Source: Candidatus Altarchaeales archaeon WOR_SM1_86-2
GTDB taxonomy: Archaea > Altiarchaeota > Altiarchaeia > IMC4 > MCBC01
Length of the DNA: 7,837 bases
Assembly: GCA_001723855.1 (NCBI GenBank)
Contig: MCBC01000055.1
Location: 1 to 7,837, forward strand
Direction of reading: 5' to 3'
Each line of letters begins with the position of its first letter. Within the stretch, counting starts at the first letter, position 1. Under the pieces are notes generated by a model. The model worked only from the letters and a program-made list of their open reading frames with translations. It did not search any database and was not told the origin of the DNA. Below are positions 5,813-7,837 of the stretch, in pieces. The translations under genes were made by a program, and so were the position numbers.

Positions 5813-6186
5813 ATAAAAAATTTATTTGTATATTGTGCCCGTTAGGGTGCGAAATTGAAGTTAAATATGATAAAGAGGGGGTTAAAAAAATTACCGGGAA
5901 TTTATGCGAGAAATGCACTGAATATGTTGTTGAAGAAATTTATAATCCTAAAAGAGTGCTGACAACAACCATAAAAGTAAGAAACGGTGAAATTCCTCTT
6001 GTTAGCGTAAAAACTTCAAAACCAATTCCAAAAGAGGTCATGTTTGAGGTCATGAAGGAGATATCAAATGCATGGGCTGAAGCACCCGTAAGAATCGGGG
6101 ATGTCGTTATAGGGAACGTGCTGAATACCGGAGCAGATATTGTGGCAACAAAAAATTGTAAAGCAATTCAATCAAAATTGATATAA
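5809..6186 (+). CDS. DUF1667 Cys-cluster protein of the redox module
   Basis: The 125-residue protein starts MNKKFICILCPLGCEIEV, the diagnostic N-terminus of DUF1667. Cysteines C7, C10, C14, C33 and C36 form a CxxCxxxC...CxxC set suited to an iron-sulfur cluster or zinc; residues 40-110 carry the usual RVLTTTIKV and PLVSVKTSKPIPKE segments. In bacteria this family is encoded next to a GlpA-like dehydrogenase and an FAD/NAD oxidoreductase, as here, and probably acts as a third, electron-carrying subunit; that role is inferred from context. I chose ATG 5809 over the GTG at 5800 because it gives the family's N-terminus and an ATGA overlap with the repaired upstream gene. The stop codon lies within a hairpin (6173-6195). 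Confidence 0.88.
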   Translation: MNKKFICILCPLGCEIEVKYDKEGVKKITGNLCEKCTEYVVEEIYNPKRVLTTTIKVRNGEIPLVSVKTSKPIPKEVMFEVMKEISNAWAEAPVRIGDVVIGNVLNTGADIVATKNCKAIQSKLI

Positions 6187-6195
6187 TCAATTTTG
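6173..6195 (+). terminator. Stem-loop spanning the DUF1667 stop codon
   Basis: CAAAATTGAT (6173-6182) and ATCAATTTTG (6186-6195) pair perfectly over 10 bp with a 3-nt ATA loop. The stop codon TAA (6184-6186) sits in the loop. The position at the end of the redox operon suggests a role in 3'-end formation or mRNA stability. There is no downstream poly-U tract, so intrinsic termination is not assured. Confidence 0.5.
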
Positions 6196-6200
6196 TGTGC

Positions 6201-6221
6201 CAAAATCACTTCGTGATTTTG
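6201..6221 (+). terminator. Second stem-loop after the redox operon
   Basis: CAAAATCAC (6201-6209) and GTGATTTTG (6213-6221) pair perfectly over 9 bp around a 3-nt TTC loop. It lies 5 nt after the previous hairpin and shares the CAAAAT...ATTTTG outer stem with it, so the pair looks like a tandem transcript-end structure. It is followed by short T-rich segments (GCATTTTAGCATTT). Confidence 0.5.
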
Positions 6222-6308
6222 AGCATTTTAGCATTTAAAACCGATATAGTTTTCAATACAACAAAAAATGTAAAGATCAAAGAATAATTTCTATGTTCTC
6301 TTTTCTAT

Positions 6309-6326
6309 TTTTTTATTTTAATAATA
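6309..6326 (+). promoter_or_regulatory. T/A-rich promoter of glnA
   Basis: A T7 run is followed by ATTTTAATAATA, centred about 27 nt before the glnA ATG at 6345. No ribosome binding site lies before the ATG (the preceding bases are CTTAAACTAAA), which fits a leaderless message. The region 6222-6344 has no GGAA-N6-TTCC palindrome, so the NrpR operator known from methanogen nitrogen genes is not visible. Confidence 0.4.
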
Positions 6327-6344
6327 ATAAACTCTTAAACTAAA

Positions 6345-7688
6345 ATGGATAAAAACGAAGTTATTGCATCGGTAGAGGAGAATAAGATAGGTTTTATACG
6401 CCTGCAGTTTACGGATATCAATGGTATTCTGAAGACATTTGCCGTTTCTGCGAGGGATGTTGAAACCATTCTTGAAGAGGGGCAGTCATTTGACGGCTCT
6501 TCCATAACCGGCTACGGCGATATTGAGGAATCCGATATGGTGGCGAAGCCCGATCCGGGCACATTTGCGATAATCCCCTGGAGGGAAAAAGAGCACGCTT
6601 CAGCCAGGATGATATGCAATGTCTACAACCCGAACGGCTCCCGCTATGAGGGAGACCCGCGATATGTTGCGGAGAAAGCCGCAGAGAAAGCAAAAAAATC
6701 CGGCTTTGTTTTTAATATTGGCCCTGAGCTGGAGTTCTTTGTTTTTGAGGATGAGCCGGAAATCCACAGACCTGTGCCGATGGACATGGATATTGCCGGT
6801 TATTTTGATTCCCACCCGGGTGATCTGGCGGAGGACATGAGAAGGGATATGGCTGAAATGGCGGAAAAGTTCGGTTTAATGGTTGAGGTAGCCCATCACG
6901 AAGTTGCGCCGGGACAGCATGAGATTGATTTTAAATATGGCGATTTGGTAACGACCGCTGACAGAACAGTAACCATGAGAATGCTAATTAAAGGCATAGC
7001 GAACAGGTACGGATTCATAGGGACCTTTATGCCCAAACCTTTGTATGGGGAGAACGGCAATGGTATGCATGTTCATCAAAGCTTGTGGGATGTAAAGGAA
7101 AATAAAAACGCGTTCTATGATAAGGAAAGCAAGGTTGTGGGCCATCTTTCATCAACCGCTTTAAACTTTATCGGCGGTCAGTTAAGGTATGGAAAAGAGA
7201 TGATCGCGGTGCTGGCATCGTGGCCTAATTCATATAAGAGGTTGGTGCCCGGGTATGAGGCGCCTGTCTATATAGCGTGGGCGCACCGCAACAGATCACC
7301 TTTAATAAGAGTTCCCGATGTCGGCAATCGTCCCGATGCGGCAAGGGTAGAGATCCGCTGTCCGGATCCTGCGGGAAACCCGTACCTGCAGTTTGCCGTG
7401 CTGTGCCATACGGGACTTGAGGGAATCAAGCAGGGCATCGACCCAGGGAAGAGAACAGAAAGAAATGTCTATGAGATGAGTTACATGGAAAGAAGGGAAC
7501 TGGGGATAGAATCGCTGCCCGAGACCTTTGATCACGCGCTGAGGGCATTTGAAGACAGCGATTTTATGCGCGAGGCTCTTGGAGATGTCGTGTTTGAAAA
7601 CTTCCTGAAGGTCAAGAGAGCGGAATGGGACAAATACAGAACTCATGTCACGCAGTGGGAGGTTGATAAATATTTGAGGCTGCTGTAG
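6345..7688 (+). CDS. glnA: Glutamine synthetase, type I alpha
   Basis: This enzyme joins ammonia to glutamate using ATP to make glutamine and is the main entry point for nitrogen. The 447-residue length is normal. The N-terminal beta-grasp domain contains DGSSITGYGDIEESDM (about 51-66). In the catalytic domain are GPELEFFVFE with metal-binding Glu residues, APGQHEIDFKYGD, the ATP-site segment KPLYGENGNGMHVHQS, NSYKRLVPGYEAP, and RVEIRCPDPAGNPYL. The C-terminal region reads NVYEMSYMERRELGI where beta-type enzymes carry the adenylylation Tyr in an NLYDLPPEE context. That motif and the extra insertion of the beta type are missing, so this is an alpha-type dodecameric enzyme controlled by feedback rather than adenylylation. 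It has its own promoter and higher GC and more balanced codon use than the accessory genes upstream. It appears intact. Confidence 0.97.
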   Translation: MDKNEVIASVEENKIGFIRLQFTDINGILKTFAVSARDVETILEEGQSFDGSSITGYGDIEESDMVAKPDPGTFAIIPWREKEHASARMICNVYNPNGSRYEGDPRYVAEKAAEKAKKSGFVFNIGPELEFFVFEDEPEIHRPVPMDMDIAGYFDSHPGDLAEDMRRDMAEMAEKFGLMVEVAHHEVAPGQHEIDFKYGDLVTTADRTVTMRMLIKGIANRYGFIGTFMPKPLYGENGNGMHVHQSLWDVKENKNAFYDKESKVVGHLSSTALNFIGGQLRYGKEMIAVLASWPNSYKRLVPGYEAPVYIAWAHRNRSPLIRVPDVGNRPDAARVEIRCPDPAGNPYLQFAVLCHTGLEGIKQGIDPGKRTERNVYEMSYMERRELGIESLPETFDHALRAFEDSDFMREALGDVVFENFLKVKRAEWDKYRTHVTQWEVDKYLRLL

Positions 7689-7704
7689 AGACTTTTTATT
7701 TTTA

Positions 7705-7712
7705 TTTATATT
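7705..7712 (+). promoter_or_regulatory. TATA box for the MC1 gene
   Basis: TTTATATT lies 17 nt after the glnA stop and 26 nt before the MC1 ATG at 7739. It is preceded by the tract ACTTTTTATTTT, which resembles the tracts upstream of the winged-helix gene and the VapBC-type pair. The T-rich stretch may also end glnA transcripts. Confidence 0.5.
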
Positions 7713-7738
7713 TCCTGATTTTAATAACAACATAAAAA

Positions 7739-7837
7739 ATGGCAGATATAAAACATTATACCCTGAGGGAAGGGAATAAGGACACGGACCATGTCTTTAC
7801 AGGCGGGTCCCCGAGAAGGGCTGCATTGAAGGCAGCA
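7739..7837 (+). CDS. MC1-family archaeal chromosomal protein, 5' part only
   Basis: The first 33 codons are open to the window edge. The product starts MADIKHYTLREGNKDTDHVF and continues TGGSPRRAALKAA. This matches the N-terminus of MC1, a small monomeric DNA-bending chromosomal protein best known from Methanosarcinales and haloarchaea, where the pattern is 'F.LRD..G...GVFTG..PRQAALKAA'. MC1 is usually about 90-100 residues, so roughly two thirds lies outside the window. The start is supported by the TATA box 26 nt upstream and a run of A immediately before the ATG. Confidence 0.8.
   Translation, partial: MADIKHYTLREGNKDTDHVFTGGSPRRAALKAA

Noticed and set aside
6222..6344. Possible NrpR-type nitrogen operator upstream of glnA.
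   Set aside because: No GGAA-N6-TTCC palindrome or close variant is present in the spacer.
6418..6840. Long open frames on both strands across the glutamine synthetase gene.
   Set aside because: They overlap a fully conserved glnA, have no recognisable motifs or promoters, and are explained by its codon composition.
1..7837. CRISPR array, tRNA or rRNA gene, or insertion-sequence transposase.
   Set aside because: I saw no regularly spaced repeats, no tRNA-like cloverleaf arms, no rRNA sequence and no transposase motifs.

Overview
The window looks archaeal. The main evidence is the first 33 codons of an MC1-type chromosomal protein at the right edge. Supporting evidence is the set of T-rich/TATA elements (TTTATAT-like) 25-35 bp upstream of start codons with almost no Shine-Dalgarno sequences, which suggests leaderless transcripts, together with VapBC and RelE-type toxin-antitoxin genes and an alpha-type glutamine synthetase. 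MC1 is best known from Methanomicrobia and haloarchaea. The moderate-to-low GC and non-acidic proteins argue against a halophile, but I cannot fix the lineage further.

Layout, left to right. Positions 1-684 hold the tail of a Cys4 zinc-ribbon protein and an M23 (LytM-like) peptidase-fold protein that keeps its zinc ligands but seems to lack both catalytic histidines. Positions 685-2257 form an AT-rich accessory stretch: an unrecognised winged-helix protein whose promoter and start region is duplicated just upstream, a RelE/ParE-fold toxin, and a convergent small antitoxin-like gene. Positions 2362-6186 hold a three-gene redox module: a GlpA-like FAD dehydrogenase with a C-terminal Cys4 domain, an FAD/NAD(P)-dependent oxidoreductase and a DUF1667 Cys-cluster protein. 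A complete VapBC-type toxin-antitoxin pair sits between the first and second of these genes. Two tandem stem-loops close the module. Positions 6345-7688 encode glutamine synthetase (glnA) from its own promoter, followed by the start of the MC1 gene.

The three redox proteins resemble a set that is usually contiguous in bacteria (as in Thermotoga). They probably form an electron-transferring dehydrogenase for glycerol-3-phosphate or a related 2-hydroxy acid. No glycerol kinase or transporter is in view, so the substrate is not settled.

The most notable points are: two compensable frameshifts in the oxidoreductase gene (an extra G in a G7 run near the start, and a missing A near the end), whose repair restores both the Rossmann glycine motif and a tail ending in an ATGA overlap with the DUF1667 gene; the toxin-antitoxin pair wedged into the redox operon; an in-frame hairpin-bearing insertion in the GlpA-like gene; the catalytically dead-looking M23 protein; and the duplicated promoter plus start codon, which creates a nine-codon upstream ORF.
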